The notes: a model not told the origin generated them from the sequence alone. 64,000 nucleotides of DNA from an uncultured Tropicimonas sp. (GCA_947495685.1 CANLZY010000013.1:86663-150662), one strand, 5' to 3'. Positions 43,103-52,276 are shown, counted from the stretch's first letter. Numbers and translations are program-made.

Positions 43103-43790
43103 TCGGACCACGCGGGTGGTCTCCGCGTTGCCGAGGGCGTTGCCGAGAGTGATGAGAGCGATGCGGATTTGAATTTTGGCGATCTGGCGGTAGAGGTTCC
43201 GAGCCGCGATCCGTTCACCATACACCTTGAGGCCGCGCATCTTTGCCTCGATCCGGCTGCGGGCGTGGTATCCGCTGCACCGCTTCCAGAATGATCGACC
43301 GAAACTCCGGGTGGCTCAGGGTCCTGTTTTGCCCCCTTGCCGCCAGACGGTCTCGCGTCCTCGCCCACCCGGTCTTGCCGATCGGGTGGGTCGCAATGGC
43401 GTCGCGCTCGATTCCTCTCGTGCATGTAGGCATGAATTGCCGGGCAGTGGATGGCGGCCTGGCAGCGGCGTGTGTCGGGGCCCCGTCAGTGGTTTCGGCG
43501 CAGATCGTCCCATCCTCCGGGGTCTGAACGGCCAGTCCTCAGCAGGCTTGCGCGGCTGCACTGTAGCCACGGTCCTGTTTCGATCTGCCGACAGCATCGC
43601 GCGGAAGACTCGGGCAAAGACGAGTCCGGAGCGGCCGTTCGGAGCTAGCTGTACACCTTTCCGGCAGCCTGGCGCAGGGGCTACCTGTCTTGCCCTCATG
43701 CTGCGGCGACCATGCCGCTTCCTTGTCCAACCAAGCGCGCAATGAGCCGCGCCTCCTCAACGCGGCCCTCTCCATTGGGCTCGAACCCAT
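43103..43790 (-). mobile_element. decayed IS5-family transposase (minus strand)
   Basis: Reading the minus strand from about 43790, fragments in several frames match an IS5 transposase: ALRRRGSLRAWLDKEAAW (N-terminus), then DTRRCQAA, ERDAIATHPIGKTGWARTRD, and finally MRGLKVYGERIAARNLYRQI, AKIQIRIALITLGNALG to the C-terminus. Frameshifts, deletions and one copy of the 40-bp hairpin repeat (43414-43453) interrupt it. Confidence 0.75.
43414..43453 (+). repeat. 40-bp hairpin repeat, copy A
   Basis: Shares the left block CCTCTCGTG and right block CCGGGCAGTGGATG with copies B (50973-51012) and C (51221-51262). The core between them is imperfectly self-complementary (GTGCATG with CATGAAT). It is inserted in the minus-strand IS5 transposase frame between codons that are adjacent in the relative at 51,030-51,060. 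Confidence 0.75.
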
Positions 43791-44021
43791 GGTGCCTCGG
43801 TGGCTCGCTCGTCGGACAAGTTTTTGGTTCGGTAGCGCCTGGGAGACGGCTTGCTCATCCGCCCCCACTGACGCCATGGCTTCACGACATGAAACCTCCG
43901 CACCCAGAGGTCCGCAACAACGCCTCGGCGGATCATTCAAACCGCTCACGACCTATCAACTCCCTGCCACTTTGCCGTGAGGGTGATTGCTTTAACTCGG
44001 AACTGGGGTAAGCAAAGTTAC
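43791..44021. other. gap before the Spondin/RTX gene
   Basis: 231 bases with no gene; less GC-rich near its right end, where the promoter of the downstream gene is expected. Confidence 0.4.
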
Positions 44022-44036
44022 TGGGAAAATTTCCCA
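44022..44036 (+). promoter_or_regulatory. 7-bp-arm palindrome upstream of the Spondin/RTX gene
   Basis: TGGGAAA (44022-44028), one A, then TTTCCCA (44030-44036), 29 bases before the start codon. The site is symmetric and close enough to act as an operator; no regulator is identified. Confidence 0.5.
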
Positions 44037-44065
44037 TTATCGCTTTGACCCCACAGGAGAGCACG

Positions 44066-45247
44066 ATGACCGACCTTCGAATTACAGTCAGAAACATGTC
44101 TGACGACGGCGGAACCTTTCTGACACCCTTGTATTTCGGCCTACACGACGGCGCCTTCGATCTGTTCGATGCGGGCGCGGCGGCATCGGCAGGCCTTGAG
44201 GCGCTTGCCGAAGACGGAAACTTCGACCCACTTTCCGCGGAACGACTGGCCGCTTCCCCAGACAGTATCGGTCTTGTGGTCGCCGGAGACGCAGGCCCCA
44301 TCGCCACGCAGGAAATCGCGTCGAACACTGTGACTGTCGACGGAACGGTCAATGCAGAGATCAGTTTTGCCGCGATGATCCTGCCGTCCAACGACGCCTT
44401 TGTCGGAACGGCTGATGCCATGACGCTGTTTGACGATGACGGCAACTTTGCCGGTGCGCACACCGTCGTGTTCAATGGATCGGACGTCTATGACGCTGGC
44501 ACCGAGGTCAATACCGAGCTGGACGCCGCCTTTATCAACCAGGCCGGCCCGAATACCGGAGTTGACGAGGACGGTGTCGTTACGCTGCATCCCGGGTTCA
44601 ACGGCTCTGTCGGCAACCCCATGGGCGCCGGCGACCAGATCATCCTGGGCGGCACAAACGCGTTCGGCGTCGCAATCGATCCGATGGCCGCCGACTTCAC
44701 CCTGCCCGAAGCGCAGATTGCTGTCGTCCATATCAATACCGTGGTGGAGCACGATGGTACCGACAATCGGGACTTCATCGTCGGGGGGAGCGCCGATGAC
44801 ATCGTAAACGGCGGAGGCGGACAGGATCATATCCTGGGCCGTGGCGGATGGGATGTTCTGAACGGCGAAGGTGGACAAGACGAAATCTTTGGACGCCGTG
44901 GGGACGATATCATCGACGGTGGCAACGGCGCCGACTACATCCGCGGCGGATCGGGCAATGACATGATCACCGGCGGCGCGGGCCGTGACTGGGTCTCGGG
45001 CAATGCAGGCGATGACGTCTTTGTCTTTGTCGCGGGCGACGGCCACGACGTGATCCGGGATTTCGACCAGAACGGCGATGACGTGATTGCCCTGAACGTC
45101 GAAGGTATCGACAGCTTCGACGATGTGCTGGCGTCGGCGGAACAGGCCGGACGGGGAGTCGAACTGGACTTTGGCAAGGATGGAAGCCTGTATCTGAGGG
45201 ATGCAGACATCAACACATTGGATGCGGGCGACTTCACGTTCGGGTGA
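44066..45247 (+). CDS. Spondin_N-domain RTX protein
   Basis: 393 aa. Residues 1-220 match the spondin domain found in marine bacteria (ITVRNMSDDGGTFLTPLYFGLHDG, FDAGAAASAGLEALAEDG, AAMILPSNDAFVGTADA). Residues 235-340 carry RTX Ca-binding repeats (GGGGQDHILGRGGWDVLNG, GGNGADYIRGGSGNDMITG). The C-terminal 60 residues resemble a type I secretion end. It has no N-terminal signal. A secreted Ca-dependent adhesive or matrix protein is inferred. The ATG at 44066 has RBS aggaga (44056-44061). It is bounded on both sides by IS debris. Confidence 0.85.
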   Translation: MTDLRITVRNMSDDGGTFLTPLYFGLHDGAFDLFDAGAAASAGLEALAEDGNFDPLSAERLAASPDSIGLVVAGDAGPIATQEIASNTVTVDGTVNAEISFAAMILPSNDAFVGTADAMTLFDDDGNFAGAHTVVFNGSDVYDAGTEVNTELDAAFINQAGPNTGVDEDGVVTLHPGFNGSVGNPMGAGDQIILGGTNAFGVAIDPMAADFTLPEAQIAVVHINTVVEHDGTDNRDFIVGGSADDIVNGGGGQDHILGRGGWDVLNGEGGQDEIFGRRGDDIIDGGNGADYIRGGSGNDMITGGAGRDWVSGNAGDDVFVFVAGDGHDVIRDFDQNGDDVIALNVEGIDSFDDVLASAEQAGRGVELDFGKDGSLYLRDADINTLDAGDFTFG

Positions 45248-45392
45248 CGCAGCTGGGGGGGGGCGGGCCTTGCAGGCACGCCCTCTGTCTGCCGGAAAAC
45301 CTCCACTGGATCGAAAATCTTGCAAGGGTGGGTTTTTTTCCCAGACGATTTCGGTGTAAATGGCTCTGCGTCCCGTGTGGCGGAGTGAGTAC

Positions 45393-46205
45393 GTGACGAA
45401 GTATGACGACGACAACGTGAGAGCCGCACTTCGCGCTGTGTTGCAACCACTCGCGGATCTGATGATCAGCAGCGGCGTCACCCTTTCGAGCGCGACCGAG
45501 CTTCTGAAACACGGTCTGTTCGACGCTGCGCAGAAGCGATCTTCCACCCCTGTCAGCGACAGCCAGGTCAGCTTGCTCACCGGGCTCCATCGCAAGGATG
45601 TCCGACGCTTTCGGGTAGCCGATGCCGAAACCACGCGGTCGTCGTTCTCGAATGCGTCGGCGCGCCTGATCGCCCTATGGAACAGCGATCCAGCGTATCT
45701 GGACAGCAACGGCAGCCCCCTTCCCTTGCCGCGCTCAACCGAAACCGGCCCAAGCTTTGACGGGCTCGTCCAGCAATTGCGGCTTGACCTGGCTCCGGGC
45801 ACCGTTCTCTTGCATCTTGTGGACATGAAGTTGGTGGTGCAGGAACCGGACGGTCGTCTCACGTTGCGGGCCAACGCATATGTTCCCTTGGCCGGCCGTC
45901 CCGAAATGCTCGCTGCATTCGAAAAAAATATCTCGGCACATCTGCGCGCCGCCGTGGAGAACCTGACCGGCGACGGCGCGCGTCCTCATTTCGAGCGGTC
46001 GTCTCATTTCAACCGCCTATCCGAGGAATCTGCTGGCGCCCTGGAGGCGCTTGCCCGCCAATTGGCCGAAGACCAACTCGCCAAGTTCAATATCGAAGCC
46101 AGCCGACTGCAGAAACAGGATATGGCGGAGACCACGTCAACACACAGGGTGTCGTTCGGAAGCTACATAGTCGATCGGGATCAAGCGGAAGAGGCAAAGA
46201 ATTGA
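45393..46205 (+). CDS. DUF6502-family protein
   Basis: 270 aa. The N-terminal half looks like a DNA-binding-type helical domain (VRAALRAVLQPLADLMISSG, TELLKHGLFDAAQKR, VSLLTGLHRKDVRRFR), the pattern of DUF6502 proteins. No enzyme motif is visible. The GTG at 45393 is preferred because a GGAG lies 8-11 bases upstream; the in-frame ATG at 45360 has no RBS and adds an unconserved start. It overlaps the DUF5666 gene by one base (TGATG), and such pairs are conserved in related bacteria, suggesting joint action. Confidence 0.78.
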   Translation: MTKYDDDNVRAALRAVLQPLADLMISSGVTLSSATELLKHGLFDAAQKRSSTPVSDSQVSLLTGLHRKDVRRFRVADAETTRSSFSNASARLIALWNSDPAYLDSNGSPLPLPRSTETGPSFDGLVQQLRLDLAPGTVLLHLVDMKLVVQEPDGRLTLRANAYVPLAGRPEMLAAFEKNISAHLRAAVENLTGDGARPHFERSSHFNRLSEESAGALEALARQLAEDQLAKFNIEASRLQKQDMAETTSTHRVSFGSYIVDRDQAEEAKN

Positions 46206-47152
46206 TGATGACGCGCTTGATGCTGGCAGCTGCCGCCCTTTTGACTGCGTTCATCGCAGCTACTTCGCACGCTGGAGACGACGATCTCGAATCCGGCACG
46301 ATCGGCACCGGTATCATGGGCGTGATCACCGGTTTCGGCAGCATTCATGTGAATGGCTTTCAGATCGACGTCCCAAACGGCCTGGTCGCGACATCATCCC
46401 TCGGCGCCCGCCCGGTCGACAGCTTGAGGATTGGCGAGACTGTCGTTGTCGATGCGGAACTTGATGGGGACGACCTGACCGCCACGCGGATTAGAAACTA
46501 CTACCCGATCATTGCACCGGTAGAGGCCATCTCGCCGGGACGTGTCCGGGTTCTGGGGCTTGATCTGGATGCATCCGAGGTCGAACTGGACACTATTGAA
46601 GCTGGAGACTGGCTGGCGATCAGTGGTCTGTGGCGTGGGTCGACGGTTGTCGTTTCGGATCTGCAGCGGATCGCGCCCCGCCGTGAGGTGGTCGTCAACG
46701 GAACCTTCTTCGAGACCGACACGGGAACCCAGTTGGTCGGGCCCTTTGCCCTTGACGGCCGATACGTGGAACATGCCGTGCCAGGTGATCACATTCGGCT
46801 GACCGGAGTGTGGTCCGAGGCTACGAACACGATTGCGCCGCTGGAAATCGTGGCAGGGCTCTTCCCGCCCGAACTCCGAACCCTTTTGATAGAAGGCTAC
46901 ATGTCACAGCCTGATCCAAAGGGCGCCTATTCGATCTATGGTTCGGGCATTGTCGTCTACACCGACGATACTTCAATGCAGGTTCCTTCGAACCGCAGCA
47001 TTTTCTGTGTGAATCAAAGTGGCCCGGTGTCGATCACCCAAAGTCTGGAGCTCGAACTGCCACGCGTGGACCGGATCCGGCTCTTGGAAGATTTGTCTGT
47101 CAACTCTGCAGAGGGCTTGTCGATTGATCTTCTCTGTCGACAGGAAAAATGA
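46205..47152 (+). CDS. secreted DUF5666-family protein
   Basis: 315 aa with a signal peptide (LMLAAAALLTAFIAATSHAG). The mature part consists of repeated beta-rich DUF5666 units: GIMGVITGFGSIHVNGFQID, then RIGETVVVDAEL, and a second unit beginning EAISPGRVRVLGLDLDASEV. Each unit resembles an OB-like or beta-barrel fold; the function is unknown. Translation is coupled to the DUF6502 gene. Two Cys near the end (SIFCVNQ, DLLCRQ) may form a disulfide. Confidence 0.8.
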   Translation: MMTRLMLAAAALLTAFIAATSHAGDDDLESGTIGTGIMGVITGFGSIHVNGFQIDVPNGLVATSSLGARPVDSLRIGETVVVDAELDGDDLTATRIRNYYPIIAPVEAISPGRVRVLGLDLDASEVELDTIEAGDWLAISGLWRGSTVVVSDLQRIAPRREVVVNGTFFETDTGTQLVGPFALDGRYVEHAVPGDHIRLTGVWSEATNTIAPLEIVAGLFPPELRTLLIEGYMSQPDPKGAYSIYGSGIVVYTDDTSMQVPSNRSIFCVNQSGPVSITQSLELELPRVDRIRLLEDLSVNSAEGLSIDLLCRQEK

Positions 47153-47559
47153 GCGGTAGCGCCCCCAATTTCAACGGCCGTGACATGCGGCCCTGATGAC
47201 GCCCCCCGCGTCCTCTGATGTGGCACTGCGGGGGCGTGACACTCCAAATTCGGGGACGGTCATTTCAGAGGTTGCCGTCATCGGGCCGGGTCTTTCCAAG
47301 ACTGCATTCCAGCGGCATTGCGCGGATGCTCGCGACCGCCCTGTGCCTTGGAAGAACCCGAGGCGCCATCAGTCACACGTTGTGTTTCAGCCGGTTTCAG
47401 CCCTGCTGCGAGACGCTGGCTGGTCCCGCTTGGCGGTGGACACCCCGCCAAGCGGCATTGCGTGAACGACAAACTTACCGAGCAATTTTGGAAATGCCAG
47501 GGGCCGAAGGTTCCAGAGCAGCACATGAAGAGGGGACGGCAGTGCCTGAACGATGACTC
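47153..47559. other. gap without a recognised gene
   Basis: 407 bases after the DUF5666 gene. Short ORFs overlap in several frames; none has family features. It may be scrambled IS sequence. Confidence 0.45.
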
Positions 47560-47858
47560 ATCTGCCCGGATCGCCCTTCTCAGCGAGAGAATGCGTTCGC
47601 CTGTCAGGCAGTGCATGCGAGAGTGGATATTGCGAGAGTTTCAATGGGCGAGAATGGGACGCACTGCGGAACGGCGAGATACTATATTGCCACGCGAAGC
47701 ACGGATCGTCGTCGAGAGCTGGAGGAAACACTACGACACCAACCGACCCCACAGCGCTCTGGGCTATCGCCCACCTTCGCCTGAGGTCATCGTCCCTGTG
47801 GACCGAAGGCCAACCATGCACCAGGTTTCCATTTGGACCACTCAAGTGGGGCTGCTCA
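47560..47858 (+). mobile_element. orfB C-terminus and right end of an IS3-family element
   Basis: Two frames together read ESGYCESFNGREWDALRNGE, then ARIVVESWRKHYDTNRPH and SALGYRPPSPEVIVPVDRR, the C-terminal end of an IS3-type integrase-like transposase. The probable right terminus is about 47858 (reverse complement TGAGCAGCCCC, sharing the TGAG start of the left end at 42779). The segment just upstream (47571-47610) resembles a degenerate fourth copy of the hairpin repeat. Confidence 0.78.
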
Positions 47859-48444
47859 GCAGAGCTCTGATCATCCAAGTGCGCAAGCCGACACCTGCCT
47901 AAAAACACCAAATGGGCCGGTAGAAGCTGACGCCTTCCGTGGGGTGGGACATTGGCGGGATCCTCCAGAGTTCCCGACGCCACGGAGAACATCAATCAGG
48001 ATATGGTCGAGATTTCTTTCCGCCACGAACGACGGGAGCAGGAAATACATGCATGCAAGCCGGTGTGAGTTTGCCAAAATCGTGAAATCCGGGAGAAGCC
48101 ATCGACTTGCGGAAGGCTTGCGTGTTGCCACGGGCGATATGCGGCAGGCGTCGCGAACAGCCTGAGCAGTTCCCCCTCGAAGAACCAACAGTGGTTGGGA
48201 TTTTCTGCTTTGCCGATATCTCAGTCAACTGATGCAAACAGTCAGATGACGGCTTCGTGCTCGGAAGCCACCATCCATGCCGACTGCGTTATTCGTCACA
48301 AACAGCGGAATCCGGACTTTCTCTGCAGGCGCAAACCGCTCACGGATTGTCGTAAAAACCCGACATCCCTATTCGCCTGAATGCGAGATGTTCTCTGCAC
48401 TGCCGCAAGTCGGCTCGGAGCCCAAAGTGACGAATGCTTCGTTC
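47859..48444. other. gap without a recognised gene
   Basis: 586 bases between the IS3-type right end and the alpha/beta hydrolase gene. No credible gene, RNA or terminator was seen. Confidence 0.5.
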
Positions 48445-49362
48445 TTAACGAATGTCGGCGTTTTCGTTCGACGAGAAGACCTTGTCCAAGAATGCAATCT
48501 GAGCGCTTGCAGCGGCCTCGAACTCGTCGCTCGGATGCCAAAGCAGACCAAAATGTCCACCCGGTATTTCCACGAATTCTTTCTCACCTGGAAAGAGATC
48601 GAACACAGCCTTCTGGGCTTTGATGTTGCAATGCACCATTTCATCAGCCGTTCCGATCATCATCTGAACCGGCAAGTCGAGATACGGCGCTGTCACGAAA
48701 GGGCTGCATGGGACAGGCGTCGCAGGTATGACCCGTGTCGCCCAGTTCTCCCAACCGCTGCCATGTTGTCCGCCATGCTCGATAAACCAGCGATAAGCCT
48801 GAATGGGCGTCAAGAGGGATGGATTGTTGATTTGATCGAAGGAAACCACCGGGATCGGCCCAGTTGTCTGTTCAGGACCGCCCGCTACGTCGCCGCTTTC
48901 AAAGATTTCCTTTATGGTGCGGAAGGCGTTGGCATCGAAACAGGCCTCAGGGATCGAAGCGCCGCACACTGGAATCTGCGCAATAACTGCCGATATATCT
49001 TCAATTAGCGCTCCGGCAACCAGAGCCAGTCCGGCAGAAAAGCTATCGCCCCAAAGAACGATCTGACGATTTCCTTCAGTGCTTCGCAGGAACGAGACTG
49101 CATCCCGATAGCCGCGCGCCTGAACCCAGGGATTGATTTCTTGACGCGGCTCGCCGCCGCTTTGTCCAAAGTTCCGATGATCAAAAAGCAGGACATCGTA
49201 TCCAGCATCGAAGATCTTCCTTGCATAGACATCGATCACCATGGTGATCGTCGCGGTTGTCCCGTGCGTCATGACCACGACTGGACGGTGCTCGTCACCG
49301 TGCGAAAAATGTCGACCCTGCAGCTCGGCCCCCTCTGAACGAAAGCTGATTGCTCGATGCAT
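48445..49362 (-). CDS. alpha/beta hydrolase
   Basis: 305 aa. Nucleophile elbow LWGDSFSAGLAL (GxSxS type), oxyanion segment MTHGTTATI, acid in MIGTADEMVH and catalytic His in IPGGHFGLLWH. It resembles dienelactone-hydrolase or X-Pro-peptidase-like fold members that act on small esters; the substrate is unknown. The ATG at 49362 is chosen because a GGAG RBS stands seven bases before it. No signal peptide. It is isolated between two stretches of mobile-element debris. Confidence 0.85.
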   Translation of the reverse strand: MHRAISFRSEGAELQGRHFSHGDEHRPVVVMTHGTTATITMVIDVYARKIFDAGYDVLLFDHRNFGQSGGEPRQEINPWVQARGYRDAVSFLRSTEGNRQIVLWGDSFSAGLALVAGALIEDISAVIAQIPVCGASIPEACFDANAFRTIKEIFESGDVAGGPEQTTGPIPVVSFDQINNPSLLTPIQAYRWFIEHGGQHGSGWENWATRVIPATPVPCSPFVTAPYLDLPVQMMIGTADEMVHCNIKAQKAVFDLFPGEKEFVEIPGGHFGLLWHPSDEFEAAASAQIAFLDKVFSSNENADIR

Positions 49363-50611
49363 CAGATACTCCAAAATCCATATGGCAACGCTATCCAGCA
49401 AACCTTAGAAGTTCGAACGGTCACATCATAGCAGTCATTCGCGTCGGTTCGTCGAACGACCGCTTGGTCCGCGATCTGTGCGTCGACCCGATCCGGGTGT
49501 TGCGCTTGCAGCGAAAGACGGCTTTGACGGGCGGCACCGCAGCAATATGAAAGGTTGCCCGAGGTCGGGATTGGGCCGGTCGCGAAGGTCAAGCGATCTG
49601 AGGTCTACGTCCGAAAAGTCCCAACATCAGACCTTGCCGTGGGAGCCGCCATGGGCTCTGAAGCTGTGACCGCCGCAATGTCTCCTACGCGAGCAAGCGG
49701 CACGTCAGGATTCGCCCCAGATGGGCAAGCTTTCGGCACCGCTCCATGCCGGTTTTCGACCGTATCAGTCAGAGGTCCGAGGTCTGGTGGTTGTGGGCTA
49801 TGTCGAGATCGGTCCAGGTTTGCACCCACCTTGGTTCCCACATAGAGCCAGGGACGATAGAGGGTCCTATCGAGGTCTGGGACATCCACGGTTCCGTTCC
49901 TGCGATTCCTGACGGCATTCCTTCCATGACGCATAGCCGGAGTGCGCATCCCGGGAACCGGTTTCTTCTAAGGTTCGGTGGCGATCATCTCTTGCGTTCC
50001 CGGGTATCTCAGGCCTCGGGTGGACAGATCTGCGGGATCGATCAGGTCATCGGTTTCATCATGGGGACAGGTGTACTGCCGTGGTTCGAAGAAATTGCAG
50101 TGACCCCGGAAGATGTTCAGGATCGATATCAACGTTCTGGGATTGAAGATCGCTCCCTGGATGTAGGTTCCGCCCATCCTTGCTCCGCCACCCCCATCTC
50201 GCTCGGTCGGACTCAGTCGGATGCGAAGAGCAGACATGAAGCGGCTCACGGGGTGAAGGATTGCGTTGCAGACCCACGGCGCCAATCTTCGCGGAGATCC
50301 TGAGGCAGGCACTGGGAGTCGAACGGCTGTTTTTTCAGGCGCCGGCGGAGGTGCCGCGGAAAAAGCGGAAATCCAGCCACTTGTCCAATTCGCCTCTGGT
50401 TTGGGCTGGTGAACCAATCCAGAGGCTCGGGACTACTTGCGATTGGTAGTTCGACCCTTGGAACGGCTTGTCACCTTGGGGTGCAACTTGCATTCTTTCC
50501 GCGAAAAGGAGGCTTCGGTCACCGTCTGATCGTCGGTCTCCGATGGGCGTTGTTGCAGAACTCCCGCTGTGGAGGATTCCTTTCACGAATCCATGCGGTT
50601 CAGCCGATGTC
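49363..50611. other. 1.25-kb gap with no credible gene
   Basis: Several ORFs of 100-185 codons overlap on both strands, but none has an RBS plus a protein-like composition or a recognised family. A minus-strand stretch around 50,000-50,250 (NILNIFRGHCNFFEPR-like) could be an old transposase or integrase trace. Decayed DNA is the simplest reading. Confidence 0.45.
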
Positions 50612-50972
50612 ATGAGCAAATCCAAGCCCGCCGGCCACCGCACAACGACCTGGTCCGCCTACAACGATGCCCTCAGGAAGCGCGGGTCTTTGCTGATCTG
50701 GGTGGAGAAGGAGATGGCCTGGCACGCGCCGCATGAGGGCCGTTCGGGGCGCCCGCCGGTCTTCTCGAATGCGGCAATCCAGTTCTGCTTGTCGCTCAAG
50801 GTTCTTTTCAAGCTGCCGCTCAGGCAGACCGTCGGGATGGTCGCCAGCCTGCTGCGTCTGGCCGGGCTGGATTGGACCGTTCCTGACTACTCCGCCCTGT
50901 GCCGCAGACAGAAGACCCTCAAGGTTCAGATCTGATATCGCCGCGTTGCCGGGCCGCTGAATCTGCTGGTCC

Positions 50973-51012
50973 CCTCTCGTGCATGTAAAAATGTACTGTC
51001 GGGCAGTGGATG
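50973..51012 (+). repeat. 40-bp hairpin repeat, copy B
   Basis: Left block CCTCTCGTG and right block CGGGCAGTGGATG as in copies A and C. The core pairs GTGCAT with ATGTAC with one wobble. It lies at the internal deletion junction of the IS5 transposase. Confidence 0.75.
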
Positions 51013-51220
51013 GTGCCTATGACACGCGTCGCTGCCACACCGCCATCCTTGAGCGCGACGCGGTTCCGATCATTTCGATCCGCAAGAATGCTCGGTCGTG
51101 GAAGGAAGATTGTCCAGCTGCGATTTCCAGAAACGAAACCCTGGGTGCAACCCGCACTATGGCAGGGGCTTCTGGAAGCGCTGGACCGGATACCACGCCC
51201 GCAGCCGGGTCGAGGCTAGC

Positions 51221-51262
51221 CCTCTCGTGGTTTGCAGGCAAACCACTTCCGGGCAGTGGATG
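51221..51262 (+). repeat. 42-bp hairpin repeat, copy C
   Basis: Same end blocks as copies A and B. The core is a perfect inverted repeat, GTGGTTTGCAGGCAAACCAC (51227-51246). It interrupts the transposase frame between the codons for SRVEA and MRCLK. Confidence 0.8.
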
Positions 51263-51607
51263 CGCTGTCTCAAGGCAGTCGGAGAACGTATCGCAACGAG
51301 AGACCCTGACCGCCAAACCGCCGAAATCCACATCCGCACCGCTCTCATGAACCGATTCAACGCCCTCGGCACCGCCGAGATCGTACGCGTGGCATGATGT
51401 CAGTGGGGAAAGGGGCAGCCACGCCTATACCGTGAGTTCCGCAAAGGATTGTTCGCGTCATCCTGGCCGGGTTTGTGCACGTCGGAAATGTCCGCTCAAC
51501 CGGGCTTGGGGCAGGCGGGGTCGGCCGACCTTGCGGCGGCGTAAGCGTAGATCAAGGTTGCGGTGCCGGACGTCTGTCAAGACGTGTTTGGCCTATCGGG
51601 CATACCT

Positions 51608-52060
51608 TCATCCCTGAAGATGGAGGTCTCGCCCGCCAAGGTTCCAGAGACGATCCGATCGATGAATGGCGACGGGGACCTGGCGGTTTCGGTATCGCTG
51701 AGCGACTCGCCTGTTCTGAGACAGGTGCCCGAGCACGATTGGCTTGAAGCAAGAGAAGAACGGTCCGATTCCACGGTCGGAAGGCCTCCAGTCGGCTCCC
51801 AAGGACATGCTCGCTGATCCGTCGATGGCTCCTCGGAAACTGTAGGATCCGCCGTTTTTGTTCCTGCTGGTCGTCCCGGAGATTTCGCCCGCCTCAAGGT
51901 TGGCGAAGACGCTGTTCAGGGGGCCCAAAGTGGAATCGAACCCGTTGAAGGGGATCGTTGAGCCAATACCGCATGCGGTGATCTGGGGGATGCTGAGCGC
52001 GGAGGCCGTTGTCGTGGTCAGGCAAACGGACGCGGCAAGCGCGAGTTTCGTCGTGGTCAT
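51608..52060 (-). CDS. hypothetical secreted protein, probably truncated by frameshift
   Basis: 150 aa. A signal peptide (MTTTKLALAASVCLTTTTASA) is followed by IPFNGFDSTLGPLNSVFANL and EISGTTS, a pattern seen in choice-of-anchor domain proteins of marine bacteria. The pattern ends near 51,800; downstream another minus frame (SLSDTETARSPSPFIDRIVS) looks more protein-like, so a frameshift is likely. No C-terminal anchor was recognised. RBS is gggacaagg. Confidence 0.45.
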   Translation of the reverse strand: MTTTKLALAASVCLTTTTASALSIPQITACGIGSTIPFNGFDSTLGPLNSVFANLEAGEISGTTSRNKNGGSYSFRGAIDGSASMSLGADWRPSDRGIGPFFSCFKPIVLGHLSQNRRVAQRYRNRQVPVAIHRSDRLWNLGGRDLHLQG

Positions 52061-52276
52061 CCTTGTCCCGTTCCGAGAAAGGCGGCTGTCACTAACGAGC
52101 GGCGCCGGTTTGCCCGTTCTGTCGACAAAAATCGCGATAGGTCGGCCGAGCCCGGCATGGGTGCCGATGATCGCGACACATTACGTGACTTTTCAACCTT
52201 GATCTTGAAACTAAGTTGCGCTGCAACTGCAAAGTGCTTATGCAGAATTCCAACCCGAACGAGGAGGATTCGAGAG

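Larger units (their letters stand above)
50612..51397 (+). mobile_element. IS5-family transposase, broken and internally deleted
   Basis: The N-terminal part runs from the ATG at 50612 (SAYNDALRKRGSLLIWVEKE, HEGRSGRPPVFSNAAIQFCL, LDWTVPDYSALCRRQKTLKV) to a stop at 50935. After the hairpin repeat B the frame resumes at GAYDTRRCHTAILERDAVPI, skipping about 60 conserved residues. Repeat C then interrupts RSRVEA and MRCLKAVGERIATRDPDRQT; the end is FNALGTAEIVRVA at 51397. The gene is dead. Confidence 0.85.

Noticed and set aside
43775..43800. tRNA-like GGCTCGAACCC string
   Set aside because: No cloverleaf could be built around it; no tRNA was found anywhere in the window.
45250..45350. Terminator after the Spondin/RTX gene
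   Set aside because: The GGGCG...CGCCC stem is short and not followed by T; the later T run is inside a GGG-T7-CCC motif with no convincing stem.
49746..50303. 185-codon plus-strand ORF
   Set aside because: Starts inside decayed DNA, has competing ORFs of similar length on the other strand and no recognisable motif.
50612..51397. Intact IS5 element
   Set aside because: An internal stop, an approximately 60-residue deletion and two hairpin insertions break the transposase.
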